64,000 bases of DNA from Lyophyllum atratum (Eukaryota > Basidiomycota > Agaricomycetes > Agaricales > Lyophyllaceae). How positions within the stretch are numbered: the first letter of the stretch is position 1; every line of letters begins with the position of its first letter. Positions 12,201-23,939 of this stretch are shown one piece after another. The translations under genes were made by a program, and so were the position numbers. Below the pieces are notes generated by a model that made no database searches, was not told the origin of the DNA, and saw only the letters and a program-made list of their open reading frames with translations. The stretch spans positions 1-64,000 of the forward strand of contig JACGCN010000078.1 in the NCBI GenBank assembly GCA_014905825.1. Reading direction: 5' to 3'.

Positions 12201-15200
12201 AATCAGGAAGGAGTCCGCGATTTGGGTATATGAGGGATCGTCGCCGTGAAAGCTGGAAGGTAGCTTGAAGAGATTATTGCGAACGTGAAGGATGGATTGG
12301 CGCGGCATTATGTTGACCTGACCCTCCACAAATAGAAGGCGAGGCGCAGAAATGCGGGGTAGAGCATCTTAACGAGCCTACCATCGAGTTCAATTGCTGG
12401 GCTGACTGGCTTGATCGCTCATGAATTAGCGCTTACCGGGCAAAGGTGACATCTTCTTTTCGCCTGCGGCGATCACGCAACATGGATGCCTGGCAGCCGA
12501 TATATGGAGGGGCTTAAGCCAGCCTCAGAAAGCCTATAAACATCGTAGCTTGATCGAGGATAAGTCATGATGAAGGTACGTGTGACTCACAACACACGTC
12601 CAAGCCATTCCATCCAAATCAGTTCGCGATAACGCCACCAACCGGTTGCCCATCCAGCTCGCGGAGAAGTGAGCGTCCAGACGGGTGGATCGCGGGTCCT
12701 GCCAACCAGGCTGCAGCTACGAGTAACGAGTGACGAGTGATGCTGCGAGCTGCCAGATCATGTCATCTAGTGCGAAGGAGCGTTATACTTAACCACGCAC
12801 CAGAAATATCAATGATGTGACCAAGGTCAATCCCTGAACGCCGTGAAGACCTTTGGCAGCGAACTCGATACCACAACCTTCAAGCCCTTATGGCGAAGCT
12901 GATAAGCCTTTCACCGGTCGGACTCTTCGTCCAGAGCGATACTGGTATCAAACGTGGTGGTGGTTACTGGTCAAGGTCCCCGATTCACGATCACCACCGG
13001 CATTTGTTGAAGTTACCGGCGGATGGACAAGGCCCCCCTTCCCGCATTCGATCCGCCAAGATCTCAGTAATGACATAGCTGAGCAGCTGTCTTCGAAAAC
13101 ATGAGAACATGATCACACATTAAGAAAATGTACAAACTAACACCCTACAGAGATATCTTCTCAACATACGTAGAAGACGTGGTCGGGGGAAAGCCTCTGT
13201 CTCCGTCTTACGGACTTACAATCACAAGAGGGTCGCATCAGGAGGTGCCGTAGCCGTATGAATGAGCATCACATCAACAGTCAACGTCGAGCTCGACACC
13301 CGCCTCGATGTGACTTAGAAGCAACGTCCAGATGACCTTACGCCTTTCGCTGTTCGCCCGCGGCCGGCATTGACAGCTAGGCAGGCTGCTTATATGGGAA
13401 CGCTCCTGTCTGACAGCAATCAGGAGCGCATCTGCGGGGCGAGCGACAGCTGTATGAAGGCTTGGGACTCAGCGTGACGGCGGGAGCAGAGATGCTGAGT
13501 TCCTACCTTTTGGGCTTGTCCCTGTGGAGCCCGAACCCGCTTGGGTACGACCAAAGGTTCGCGCTTTAATAGCACGTCAATGACGAAAACGAAACTTAAT
13601 GACGAGATGCGGCGTCCTGTTGCCGCATGGCTATTCTCTCCGCAGCTCACATAACAATCGGGACTGGTATACGTCACCGATGGCTGTCGACAGATGAGGT
13701 GGTAGGTTTCTCAGTGCACCGCCGGATACTTTCAGCTTGAATGGGACTCACCGAGATCACTATGCAATGGTAAGCTGAGCGAGAGAAGAACATATCATGT
13801 CGCAAAACGGCGTAAACCGTCCGCATACTGGGAGTTATACGTCGGGGTTGTGCTTCGCTTATGATTTTCGCAGTGTGCGAGGATGGGTATCCGTACTCCG
13901 AGAGGCCGTAAGCTTTATTGTCGCGGATACGAAGAGACGGGGACAGATTTGAATAACTTGGTAAGTATGGTGTAGGGATGGGGGCGTCATTGAACTAGAT
14001 ACCTGAACCAACGAGAAACGGTATTAGTGAACGCGTTGGGGTGGTGCTCACTGATATGGTGTATCCGTAGCGAGTCCTACTTGGCAGGGCACGTATACGA
14101 TACGCGGTGCCCGTCATCTGAGTATGGCTGAGGATCAACATTTACGAAGTACTACAAGCTCGAGGTCGACTCACCGAAGTCCCAAGTAAAAGCGGAAGGA
14201 AGCGATGAGCGTGTCCGAGAATGGTTTGTACCGGGCCAAGGGAGGTAGTCGTGACGATTCGTACTTGGCAGGGCACGTATGCGGTATGCGGTGTCCCTTC
14301 TCTAAGAAATAGCTGATGATCAAGCGCACTTCCGAATACGAGCTCGGGGTTGACTCACCGAAATCCCGACAAAAGTAGAAGCGGGTGGAAGCGATGAGCG
14401 TGTCTGAACGTGGGTGGTATGTAGAGGCCCAAGTGGGGTAGTCGTGACGATCCGTACTTGACAGAAGTGATATCTGTTGTCTTCTACACCATAACCAAGT
14501 CGATAATCAGCACTCTACCTGAGGATTGGTTTGTCGGGTGTCACTCACTACGATACATAGGCAATGGCGAAGAGGCAAGGAAAGCAGGACTTGGGTTAAC
14601 CAAGTCTAAAAGTGGGGGTCCCGCAGCGCGAGTTGCTATCTGTCATCCCAAGACCAGCGTCAAAATCAACCCAATTGAAGACATACCAAAAGCATACCAT
14701 CCCGAGCGTCACGGCAACCATGGATACCACCTCACAACGCCGCCCTGCCATGGTCGCCGTGTCCAAACACGTCTTTTCACCCGTCCATACAATTGAATGG
14801 CCGTAAGCCATAACTGACACGCACAGGCACGAACTCCACAGGATGGAGAGACGAAAATGGCGTGAATCGACGGGCGGGCGGGCGGTCGTCCAGCTGGGGC
14901 TTAGCGCTTAGCAGGGACCTGTCACGATCGATCATGTTGATCATATCCAGGATGATGAATGGCCCGGACGCCTCAAGGGGCAGGGTCCTGGTCCTTGTTG
15001 CTTATATATATATTCGATCGATGGCGTCAAGGATGGGCTGGTTCGTTGGGATGTGCGGTCCCGGATTCGACGGGAATTGGATTGGTAACATCATTTGAAC
15101 ATGGCTGCGGGACGTCGGGTGTCGGGTGTCGGGTGTGTCGGTCATCTGGCAGTGGCGTTCTCTATTGAGCGACGTGCAAGGCAGAGAGTGGACTGTCAGG

Positions 15201-16122
15201 GTTGAGGGCAGCGGCGTGACGTTTGGGAGAGGGGAGGTTGGGAGGTGCATTTCAGACAGGGCGTCGCTGAGCGGCGTGTCGGTGGTCGAGGAGGCACCGT
15301 GCGGACGGAAGCAAATTGGGGGTGGACCCTGTGTAGGGTCCTAGGGACAACAAGCTGGATATGTGAAGAATACATATGTGAAGGTCTTGGAACGGTGATC
15401 AAAAGTGTCTTTGTGGTAATGGTGTGTTTGACGCGTCACCAACGCTGCCAGAGAGACGCTGGTGGGGAGACCATATTGGCCTATGCAGGTAAAAAGACGT
15501 GGTAGAACGCGAGAGCAATCGATTCATGGATAGAAGATGTAAGCGTACGTCGAGATCTGGTGGGTGGATGGTAGGAGGGGATAATGGGTAATTACGCGTG
15601 GTGTTAGGTTAAAAGACGCCACAAGCGTGGCATGAACGCATGACAACGTCGAGGATTGTCGGCAGTATGTCGGGTCGATGGACGTTAATTAAAATCAATG
15701 GGTGGCTATTGATTAAGGCATCTCGGACGACGGATAGGAGCGACATAAGCCGGAGACTGCTGGTGGGTCCGAGGCTATCGTTGGTAATGATCTTCTTCAC
15801 GCAGAACATGAAGATATGTACAGCAGAAAAAGACATACGAGGATGAACTGACGGGCGAACTGAGGCGACTTGGTCGATTGTATGGAGGTGTAGCTGGCTC
15901 ACGGACATAGGATCTGACAGCCGTGACAATCGTCGTCAGCTCGGCTCGCCAACCGATTCCGGATTGACAGGTTGTTGACATGTGACTTGTCCCAAAGCGG
16001 AATAATTACACTACATCAGTGGTTCTTTGGTCGTCGTCCCACCACACAACCACCACCACCTCCTCTACCCCGCCCATCTCCTCCTCCTCCTCCTCCCTTT
16101 CTCCTCGCAGATCCCCTATACA
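9284..16122. other. 6.8-kb gene-poor region
   Basis: No gene could be supported. Open frames are short, lack recognisable motifs and do not join through good splice sites. The longest (11149-11697, minus, 182 codons) is unrecognised. A sequence resembling a tRNA T-arm lies at about 10917-10930 without the rest of a tRNA. A tandem duplication sits at 14071-14460, and a short run of the unit GTCGGGT lies at about 15113-15140. The last ~100 bp before the G-alpha start are CTC/TCC-rich, as is common in fungal 5' leaders. Confidence 0.6.
14071..14460. repeat. Two diverged tandem copies of a ~184-193 bp unit
   Basis: The landmark TACTTGGCAGGGCACGTAT starts at 14078 and again at 14262. A third, partial landmark (TACTTGACAG) is at 14455. 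Between them the order of segments is conserved: GACTCACCGAA, then GCGATGAGCGTGTC, then GGTAGTCGTGACGAT. The copies differ by point changes and small indels, so this is an old duplication. It has no coding content. Confidence 0.8.
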
Positions 16123-17633
16123 ATGGGAGGCTGCGTTTCTACTGCTGATCGCGCTGGCAAGGTCAAGTCCTGACCAAATCGACAAGCAAATAGAGGAGGA
16201 TAGCAAGAGATACAAGCGAGAGTGTAAAATCTTACTTCTAGGTTCGTCGCCTTTGCCATTTCCTTTGCTACTCCCTCCTTTCTTTCTATTCTGGAGTGGC
16301 TCTCGAGGCCCTCGAGAAAAGTTCTTTGTTCCACTCCTTTTAGTGCCCCTTTGATCCTATCAACTTACGGCGTTTCTCTAGGCTCTGGCGAATCGGGAAA
16401 GTCTACGATCGTCAAGCAGATGAAGATAATTCACCAGGACGGCTTCTCCGACGCCGAGCTTGCAGAGTACCGACCGGTGGTGTACAAGAACGTCCTGGAC
16501 TCCGCTCAGGCTGTCGTGACCTACATGCGAAAAATCGACCTCGAGTGCGTCGAATACGGCAACCGCGTCCTCGCCACCAAGATCCTGGACTACAAGCTCG
16601 ACAGCGAGCCCGGATCCTCGCCGCACAACCCTTACTTTTCGCCCGAAATTGCGGACGCTATCCACCAGGTGTGGAAGGACCCAATAATTCCGAAGGTCAT
16701 GGACGAGCACTCAAGTGATTTCTACCTTATGGACTCGGCGGGCTAGTAAGTCTTACATCCCCTTTTTGTCATGTCGACATTGACTCAAATGTGTGCCCCG
16801 CCTCGTTAGCTTCTTCAGCGAAGTGCTACGGATAGGCACGCCAGGATACTTGCCAAACGAGACGGACGTGCTGAGGGCGAGGCAGAAGAGTCTAGGCATT
16901 ACGGAGACGAGGTTCACGATGGGCACACTATCGTACGTCTCCTTTACGTACTCCTCGCCCTCCGCCGCTAACGCCGATTCATTTACTATAGAATACATAT
17001 GTTCGACGTCGGTGGTCAACGGTCGGAGCGAAAGAAGTGGATACATTGCTTCGAGAGCGTGACAAGTATAATTTTCTGCACGGCCCTTAGCGAGTATGAC
17101 CAGGTTCTGCTGGAGGAGAAAACTCAGGTGCGTCGGCTCCGTCTTCCGTTCTGGTTCTTGACTTACCTTCTGTCGTTGCACAGAACCGCATGGCGGAATC
17201 CCTCGTGCTATTCGAGTCCGTCATCAATTCAAGATGGTTCCTACGGACATCCATCATCCTATTTCTCAATAAAATCGACGTTTTCAAGAATAAACTACCA
17301 AAGGTACATATTCCTTACTTTACGTTATCACTCCGTCGATAGCTAACGTAGACTCCCCTAGGTACCTCTTGAACGTTATTTCCCAGAGTATACTGGCGGC
17401 ACCGACATCAACAAAGCCGCAAAGTACATCCTCTGGAAGTTCATGCAGGCGAACCGTGCACGCCTCAGCGTGTATCCCCAGTACGTCTCCCTTGCTCTAT
17501 CACCCTGGACGCTGCAGCTGACTCCCTATCCAGTCTCACGCAAGCGACGGATACAACAAACATCCGGCTAGTTTTCGCGGCGGTGAAGGAGACGATACTA
17601 CAGAACGCGCTGAAGGACTCGGGGATCCTATGA
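16123..17633 (+). CDS. Heterotrimeric G-protein alpha subunit, with an apparent frameshift near the N-terminus
   Basis: GTP-binding alpha subunit acting at the plasma membrane downstream of G-protein-coupled receptors. Exons are 16123-16241, 16382-16745, 16810-16932, 16992-17127, 17184-17303, 17362-17480 and 17534-17633. Motifs are an N-terminal MGGC (myristoylation and palmitoylation), P-loop GSGESGKS (about residue 40), switch I region with the [18 protein letters not shown] stretch [24 protein letters not shown] and TQATDT. The C-terminus is LKDSGIL; it lacks the Cys at -4 that pertussis toxin modifies. The exon sum is 1081 nt, one base too many. [16 protein letters not shown] is in one frame and runs into TGA at about 16171, while [18 protein letters not shown] continues in the next frame. 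Dropping one base gives 359 aa, the usual family length. It could be a sequencing error, a true frameshift, or a 25-nt mini-intron. Confidence 0.9.
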
Positions 17634-19019
17634 CCCCGCTTCACGTGTCGTCGTCTCCTCTGGTTCTTGTGGTTATATTCTCTGTTGTATTTGGTGAGTC
17701 GAGTTCGTCGCTCGGCTTTGTCGTTCCGGTATGGCTTTTCGGCCTTGTACTATTTTTATCACACGGCGTTGACCGCCGCCCCTTTGCCTTTCTCTTGCGT
17801 CATATCATTATTATTTTCAGTGTTCCATCTTCGCATTCCATTTTTACATACTCATCACATTGCATCTACTCATACAAAGACTGCATCACGTCTCCATCAC
17901 TATAAACTGTCATCTTCAGTAGATATCATGATTACATCGCATCCGACTCATGTTTTTCCTTGTTCTATCCTGTCTTTGTCATGTGATCCCATTCCATCCC
18001 CCGCGGCTTCTGGACATCGTCATGGCGTTCTCCCCTCGTTGTTCTTTTCTTATGGCAGGCGAACACCTGTCCATCTTTTCGATTGTACTCGTCGCTTTTT
18101 TGTGATCTTTTCCTCCTCGTTGCTACCTTTCGCGCTTCCTCTGCCCCGTCTGCTCCTCCGCAGTACGAACGTGCCAAACTCTTTTCTTTCTCTCACCTCT
18201 ATCTCCTAACGACCGGAACACACTACTGACAAACATCTTCCCCTCTCATAGATTATCTTATCCTACACATCTCGTCGTCGTCGTCGTACCGCCCCCCCCG
18301 GCAAACCTCATCATGCGGCCCTCCTCCGTCTCATCATCGCTTGCACTCGCTTTGCTATACACATACTCTCACTATCATCCACGCATCATATCTCCCCCCA
18401 CCCATCCATCCATCTTATGAGCATCTTGTTATCCGGCTATCTATTCTTTTTCTACCATCATTTACCTTACAGCCCATACTTTTTTTGTCACCTGGCCCAT
18501 ATCGTCCCATCTCTTTCTGTCTTCACATGTTCGGCGGTTCCTCAAGCTCAAGCTCCACATGTCGTCGGCCTTCCTTCACCGACAACGCCCCCCTCCTCCC
18601 CCTCTGCCCACGTCACCTGTTGTCATCGGAGGACCGTCACCACCCGCCGCGGATCCCCTCTCGCGCCGCCTACGGGGACCGCAGCCAGCCCTATGATCTT
18701 TCGGATTATCGGTACATCGCACATCCCGATGACGTTGACGTATTGAGCCGCGACGTTGTTCTCGGGCAGCTCGGGCGCGGCGGGACCTCGGCGGTTCGTT
18801 GTCATTGCCTTTTATAGGCGACTGCTTCTTTTTCGATGTCGCGCTGCGGAGGGTGATTGACGTTGGGCGTGGATTTTGGGTCTGGGCCCTTGGTCGGATG
18901 TTCTGATTTGGGGTGTGGTGGGCGCTTGTTGTACTATATCGTTCATTGAGTTTCTTCTTGTGTCTATAGCATCGTTCTCGGTCTTTCTCTTATAATCACC
19001 CCCCCCCACCCTCTACCCC

Positions 19020-19210
19020 GTGCGCTTCTTGCTCTTTACCTTTTTACCCTTCGCGCACCGTCTTTTACTTTTACCATCGCACGTTTTTTTAATGACGCAG
19101 ACTTTAATACGTTCCGTACATATACATATACTCGTGGAAGCGCAACCCTGTACAATAGTTTATCGATACATATGCCGTTTGTCCGGTTCTTTTGGTGATA
19201 ATTGGCTGTC
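19020..19210 (+). repeat. Dispersed repeat, copy A
   Basis: Contains the ordered landmarks CGCGCACCGT, CGCACGTTT, TAATGACGCAGACTTTAATA, CGTTCC, TATACATA and AGCGCAACCCTG. The same landmarks recur in copy B just downstream and, inverted, in copy C at 24.2 kb. The conceptual translations of A and C also align (LIRS...QPC...Y), although neither is a gene. Confidence 0.65.
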
Positions 19211-19261
19211 TTGACTTGGAGTTGATGGGGGTACTAGAGTGTGTCTTACACTCCACCACCT

Positions 19262-19400
19262 TCATTGGGGGCGCATTTTTAATGATGAAGACTTCAATTC
19301 TTTCCATGCATACACACATGAAGCGCAACGCTGTACTGAAGCAATTATGTATTGATATTCCGTTTGTCGACTTCGTTCGGTGCTTTGACCAGGATTTGAC
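19262..19400 (+). repeat. Dispersed repeat, copy B (shorter)
   Basis: Shares with copy A the segments GCGCATTTTTAATGATGAAG, CTTTCCATGCATACACAC, AGCGCAACGCTGTACT and the TTCCGTTTGTC end. It is a direct repeat of A at about 185 bp spacing and more diverged. Confidence 0.55.
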
Positions 19401-19956
19401 TTGAAGTTAAGATAATGGGTTAGGGTCAGACCCTACTAGATCCTTGATTTTTTTCCCCGACTTGTCCCCCTGGGTTCGTACCTGCAACTTCGTCCACGTT
19501 GACCTTGTTGCCATCCCACCAGAGAACGCTATCATCCTCCCACGACGTTGTTAGACCACTTACGCTGGTGGTCGAATCGCCTGAGCTGCCGCCGCAATTG
19601 AAGACAAGCACGTGTCAGATAACGAGTGCCTGGTGAATTCGCGCTGGTCCCCTCACTCTGAACCGCGGATGAGAGCTCAGACATTCGACTTGTCAACATC
19701 TGGTCTGTTTGTGACCATGTGCTTCCAGTTCTTACTTCTGGCAAGGCGTGGACGTGTTGGGTCTTTTCGGGCTCGCGGAGAGCCAACATATGTGCCAACT
19801 GCGTCGAATTTGCTCATCAGCCGCTCAGTAGATTGTATCAACCAGTATCAGCCAGATGCTCGCTTACAGCGTAGGTTAGGAGCAGAACCATCAGACGTCT
19901 TCAATCTCTGATCAACACATCTCGTCTGGGCGGAGTCTCTCGAACACCAAGTTGCG

Positions 19957-19963
19957 TATAAAA
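19957..19963 (+). promoter_or_regulatory. TATA box of the secreted repeat-protein gene
   Basis: TATAAAA about 70 bp upstream of the ATG at 20031, a normal distance for a fungal gene with a short leader. Confidence 0.6.
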
Positions 19964-20030
19964 GTCTGCTCTGGAAGCAGGGTTTCCTCAGAGCCGGTCT
20001 CCCACAACTCACAACCACCCAACTACCACC

Positions 20031-20649
20031 ATGAAATTATCCTCTGCCTTCCTCATCGCCCTGCCCGTCGCCCTCGCCGCCTGGTCCGCCACAGCTACGC
20101 CCACTGCCGCTGCTGATCGAACCATCGCGGCTCTCACCGCACGCAACCTTGCTGCCCGTCACGCCGCCGAGTGGGATATTTTCGAGCGCGACTTTGAGCC
20201 TCAGGGTCTTGAGGCCAGGCAACGTGTTCGGTCACCTTCGCCTAACCCCGGGCCTCGTATACGCGGTCGCGACTTCGAGCCCGAGAGCCTCGAGGCTAGA
20301 CAACGTTCCAGCAGCGTCCCTCCCCCTGGGGGCAAGCATCGCAGGGACTTTGAGCCTGAGGGCCTCGAGGCCAGACAACGTGTTCGGTCACCTTCGCCTA
20401 ACCCTGGGCCTCGTATACGCGGTCGCGACTTCGAGCCCGGGAGCCTGGAGGCTAGACAACGTTCGAGCAGCGTCCCTCCCCCTGGGAGCAAGCATCGCAG
20501 GGACTTTGAGCCCGAGACCCTCAGCGCGAGGAGGTCTTGCAAGACGTCGAGGGACTGTGAGTTCGTTTTCTCTTGATCACAGATGACGATACTGACTGGT
20601 TCCCTTTCTAGGTCTGGGTATGATCTGCATCAACGGTACTTGCCAGTAG
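20031..20649 (+). CDS. Secreted repeat protein with basic cleavage-like sites and a cysteine-rich tail
   Basis: Exons 20031-20556 and 20612-20649 (55-nt intron) give 187 aa. A signal peptide (MKLSSAFLIALPVALAAWSA) is followed by a pro-like segment to about residue 53. Two modules then alternate twice, A-B-A-B. Each starts DFEPxxLEARQR. Module A continues VRSPSPNPGPRIRGR, and module B continues SSSVPPPGGKHRR (second copy: GSKHRR). At DNA level this is a 156-bp unit repeated twice (20190-20345 and 20346-20501). A final partial module DFEPETLSARR leads into CKTSRDCLGMICINGTCQ, with Cys spacing 5-4-4. Module edges are basic (QR, GR, RR), as expected for kexin or related processing. It resembles fungal Kex2-processed repeat precursors in layout, but I recognise no family. 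The product could be short Pro/Ser peptides or a wall or effector protein. A TATA box lies 70 bp upstream. Confidence 0.8.
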
Positions 20650-23039
20650 ACGTCACGACTCAAGTGCTCCTTGAAGTTCGTGACATGGTTATTCCGAGTC
20701 CTACCCATGACTGAGAAGTTCTTTGATTCTCAGACGTCGCTGGTGGGTGGTACGCAGGGAGAGTTGGTAGTTAGTTGATATATGTCTGTGAACGCGCTAA
20801 TAGCTATCATTGGTTGGATGACAAGGAATGTGTTGCTGCGAACTATGGACTTACCATGAGACTCGCTCTTCTCATTCTGCACTAGAGTCGTTGGCTGGTC
20901 CGTCATTTCAGGTAATACTTCTCAGGATATCCAGGCCCTCGATACTGAGCCTGAAGTATACGTTTCCGCCTCCCTCGGAGAGACGGTCACATCTTGGACA
21001 TACAATATTGTCGAGTTCTGGGCTGCTCAAGATCTATCGTGGACGAACCATGACGCTTAGTACTGGTTAAAGGTCCGGTCTATCCTGGTACGAGGAATAT
21101 TAACTCATGTAAGTGTTTTCATTTATCAGAGCTCAACGCACCTTCCACCGTTTACGTCCCTTGCCCTTTTGACATGCCATCGTTGCGAGCAGCAGGACAG
21201 TCAAGCAAAATGTCCGAACAGGCTCGTGCAAGAGTTACAAGCAACTAGATATGTGCGAAAAGGTATCCCATCTAGTAAGTATAGACCCCTGTTAGTGATC
21301 GAGCAGGATAATACGATGTTGCCTTTTGAGTTGAGGGCCGAGCAAGGGCCGAGGCGTCGCGCAAATCTATGCGCCGTACGATTCTACGCAACTCTGAGAA
21401 ACGTGATGCGGCTCACGATTCACGGTTATAATTGAATTCACAGAGCGTTGTTTTGGAGCAGAGCAGATAATTGGGGACTACTGAGCAGAGGAGGCGCTGT
21501 AAACAGGGAGCATGGAGAGAGGTCGAACCACCTGACAATGACATCAGAAATTACTGTTTCGCACGGCGTTGTTTGGCTCAACCGACTCGGTCAAGCAAAC
21601 CACCATTTCTCTTCTTCCGGCGACCACGAACTTCTTCAACAACCCCCGTGTTGCTGCCAGTCACCGACATACCCTAGAGAGTACAGGGCATGGTAGATTT
21701 ATTACACACAGAGCCGCTTTCACTTCATGCCGACAGTTCTCTCCATCGCATGCCTTGTGATTTCTCAGCCGCGCCTTCTGCGGAGTAGAACTTCCCTTTG
21801 AACAATTTCACCATCCTCGGCTGCCTTTCGGGCTCACATATCTTCCTTCGTGATTTGACATGGTATAGCGCGAAGGCGCTCATGCTCACCTGCCGATACT
21901 TGATTATATTCCCGGTTATCTATGTGCGCGCGTTCTGACCTTCATCCTCTTCCCATCTGGACATGGGGTCTGCGACAACTCGCGTTTAAACGGTTAGTCC
22001 CATGGGATATTGTTCTTTCGTAGTGCCTTACGACCTTCGAGCTCTTACACTACGTGCGAAGACGAGATGGAGTTGGAACAACAGGGCGGAGCTGAGACAA
22101 GAGAACCAGGATGGGAATGGGCAGTAATAGCGGAGATGATGACAGTTTTTCCAGCGTTGTGTCCTACTTCTGGTGATGGTCGTGGCGGGATTGAATGGGC
22201 ATAAGGGATGCTCACAAATTCTTCTTCGTCATACTCCACGAATAATCGTCTATACCAGGATATCCAGCAGCCCTTACTCCATGATCTCCCTGCGCTCATT
22301 AACGCGCTCCTTCTGGTCAAGTTTGAAACTCACACCAAACTGTCTTTGGAAAAGCTCCTCTTCATGGACGCGATCTCCAGATATAAGCGCAAAGCGCCAG
22401 GCGAAGTTCTACGTAGCCTGGAGTCTGAGTAGGCGCCGGATGGCAGAAAGTTCTGGATTCTAGACCCGCATCCATAGTTGGGACGAGGTCACCTGCGTGG
22501 AGGTCGCTGGTCCTACCTTTTATCAGGCGCCGGACTAGAAGGAGTTCATAGACGTTTTGCTTGGACTGTCTTCACGGATATGGTTCCATAACTTGGAATC
22601 CGCTGGTAGGAGTGATTCAGGACTACGATGGTACGGTCTAATGATTATTCCGCCCTAAATGTAACCGTCTGAAACACCGAAACCGGTGGCAGGCGTTATG
22701 TTTGGAATCTCTCCCGGTGCGGGACTAGTCACCTTCTCGACCATCAAGCTCATGCCCGCTAACTTCTGTCACCCGCCCGAAAGCTTCGGCCGACGACCGA
22801 TGAATTCTCGTTCGGAATGGTACCAGCGTTCTGCTGAACTCACTTTTGGTATAGCCATTGATGATAAATGGAAGCGTCAAGACATACGAACTAGCGCCCA
22901 CCGTAACACCAAATAGTGCGGAGCTAGCCTATCAGCGTAGTTCTTCTTGTGATATGGCCATCGAAGATGTATCACGGGCGCCTACTCATATAGGACTATT
23001 TCTTCTTCGCGACAACGGAAGCACACACCTGTGTCAAGC
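20650..23039. other. Intergenic DNA without a supported gene
   Basis: Short open frames on both strands were examined (the longest is about 96 codons, at 22173-22463). None has a recognisable domain, a signal peptide or consistent splice junctions. No clear repeats were seen. Confidence 0.5.
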
Positions 23040-23046
23040 TATAAAA
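23040..23046 (+). promoter_or_regulatory. TATA box of the orphan secreted-protein gene
   Basis: TATAAAA 75 bp upstream of the ATG at 23115. The position matches that of the repeat-protein gene upstream, and both leaders end in an ACCACC-ATGAAA-like context. Confidence 0.6.
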
Positions 23047-23114
23047 TGGGCTCGTTCCACGTCTCCCTCCACCAGCACCCGCACAACACCGTCTCAGAGC
23101 CCAACCTAACCACC

Positions 23115-23939
23115 ATGAAACTCGCCTTCTTAAGCACCCTACTTCTCGCAGTTTCAACCTTGCGTGCCACGGCTATGCCATCCTCCATCACCGAGGACAC
23201 CAAAGCCGACAGACGTACGGACACCCAGCTCGCTGTACGTGGTACGGGCGCGGTCGACGCCCCAGCTGTGATCCCCGCTATCTGGGTTGCAGTCGGCGTC
23301 GCCATCACCCGCGCCGCTGTCAACATCGCCGTGCAGTTCGCAGCGAAGAAGCTGAAGGAGATGCGGGACGCCAATCAGCACGTCGACGACCAGAACATCG
23401 AGGTCGTTTACTATATAGATCTCGTAAGTAGATCAATACTCAGATATGCCAGCTGCATTATCAAACAACGACCTGACAATGTCTTGTGGTAGCCTCCCGC
23501 TCAGATGATGGACGAATACGTGGGCGAACTCCCTGGGTATTTTCCCGACTTTGGGGGGTATCTGATCACGGAGGTGGATACCATCGTCGACGATGGCGGG
23601 CTTGACTACCAAGCGAGGGGTGTAGGGTTTGAGACGTTCAATGGTCAGGTCGTGTAAGTTGCCCCTCTCATCTCAGGTCATTTCCTGCAGATTCTCATGT
23701 TTTTTAAATAAGGAAATGTATCGAGATCAGTTCGACAGCCAAGGGGGTCGTCCTGATGAAGGCCGAGAAGCCCGATGGCACCCCATACTTGGTATGTCGC
23801 GCACATTGTGTTGCTGTCCCCAATTCCCTTAACATCCTTAATTCGTCAGTGGCGCGCACGTGGAAACGTCTTTCCGGAACTCATATACACCAACGACGTC
23901 GTTCCGCAAGGCCAATGGAAGCTTACCTTCGGGAACTAG
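23115..23939 (+). CDS. Secreted protein of unknown function
   Basis: Exons 23115-23423, 23493-23653, 23713-23791 and 23850-23939 total 639 nt (212 aa), and all junctions close in phase. The N-terminus MKLAFLSTLLLAVSTLRATA is a good signal peptide. An Ala/Val-rich hydrophobic segment follows (about residues 52-75: VIPAIWVAVGVAITRAAVNI). The C-terminal half is mostly beta-prone and acidic (PGYFPDFGGYLITEVDTIVD), ending QWKLTFGN. There are few cysteines, so it is not a typical disulfide-rich effector. I do not recognise the family. It lies between the repeat precursor and the cutinase, both also secreted. Confidence 0.75.

Larger units (their letters stand above)
17634..20030. other. 3' region of the G-alpha gene and intergenic DNA
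   Basis: Pyrimidine-rich DNA with long runs of T and C and a TCG microsatellite near 18268-18284. One ATG-started frame at 18527-18817 (96 codons, Ser-rich start, ending near GQLGRGGTSAV) has no homologue I recognise and is not called. The downstream half contains two copies of a dispersed repeat, listed separately. The promoter of the next gene lies at the end. Confidence 0.55.

Noticed and set aside
18527..18817. 96-codon frame ending near GQLGRGGTSAV, suggesting a kinase glycine loop
   Set aside because: The rest of a kinase domain does not follow in any frame and the region is low-complexity.
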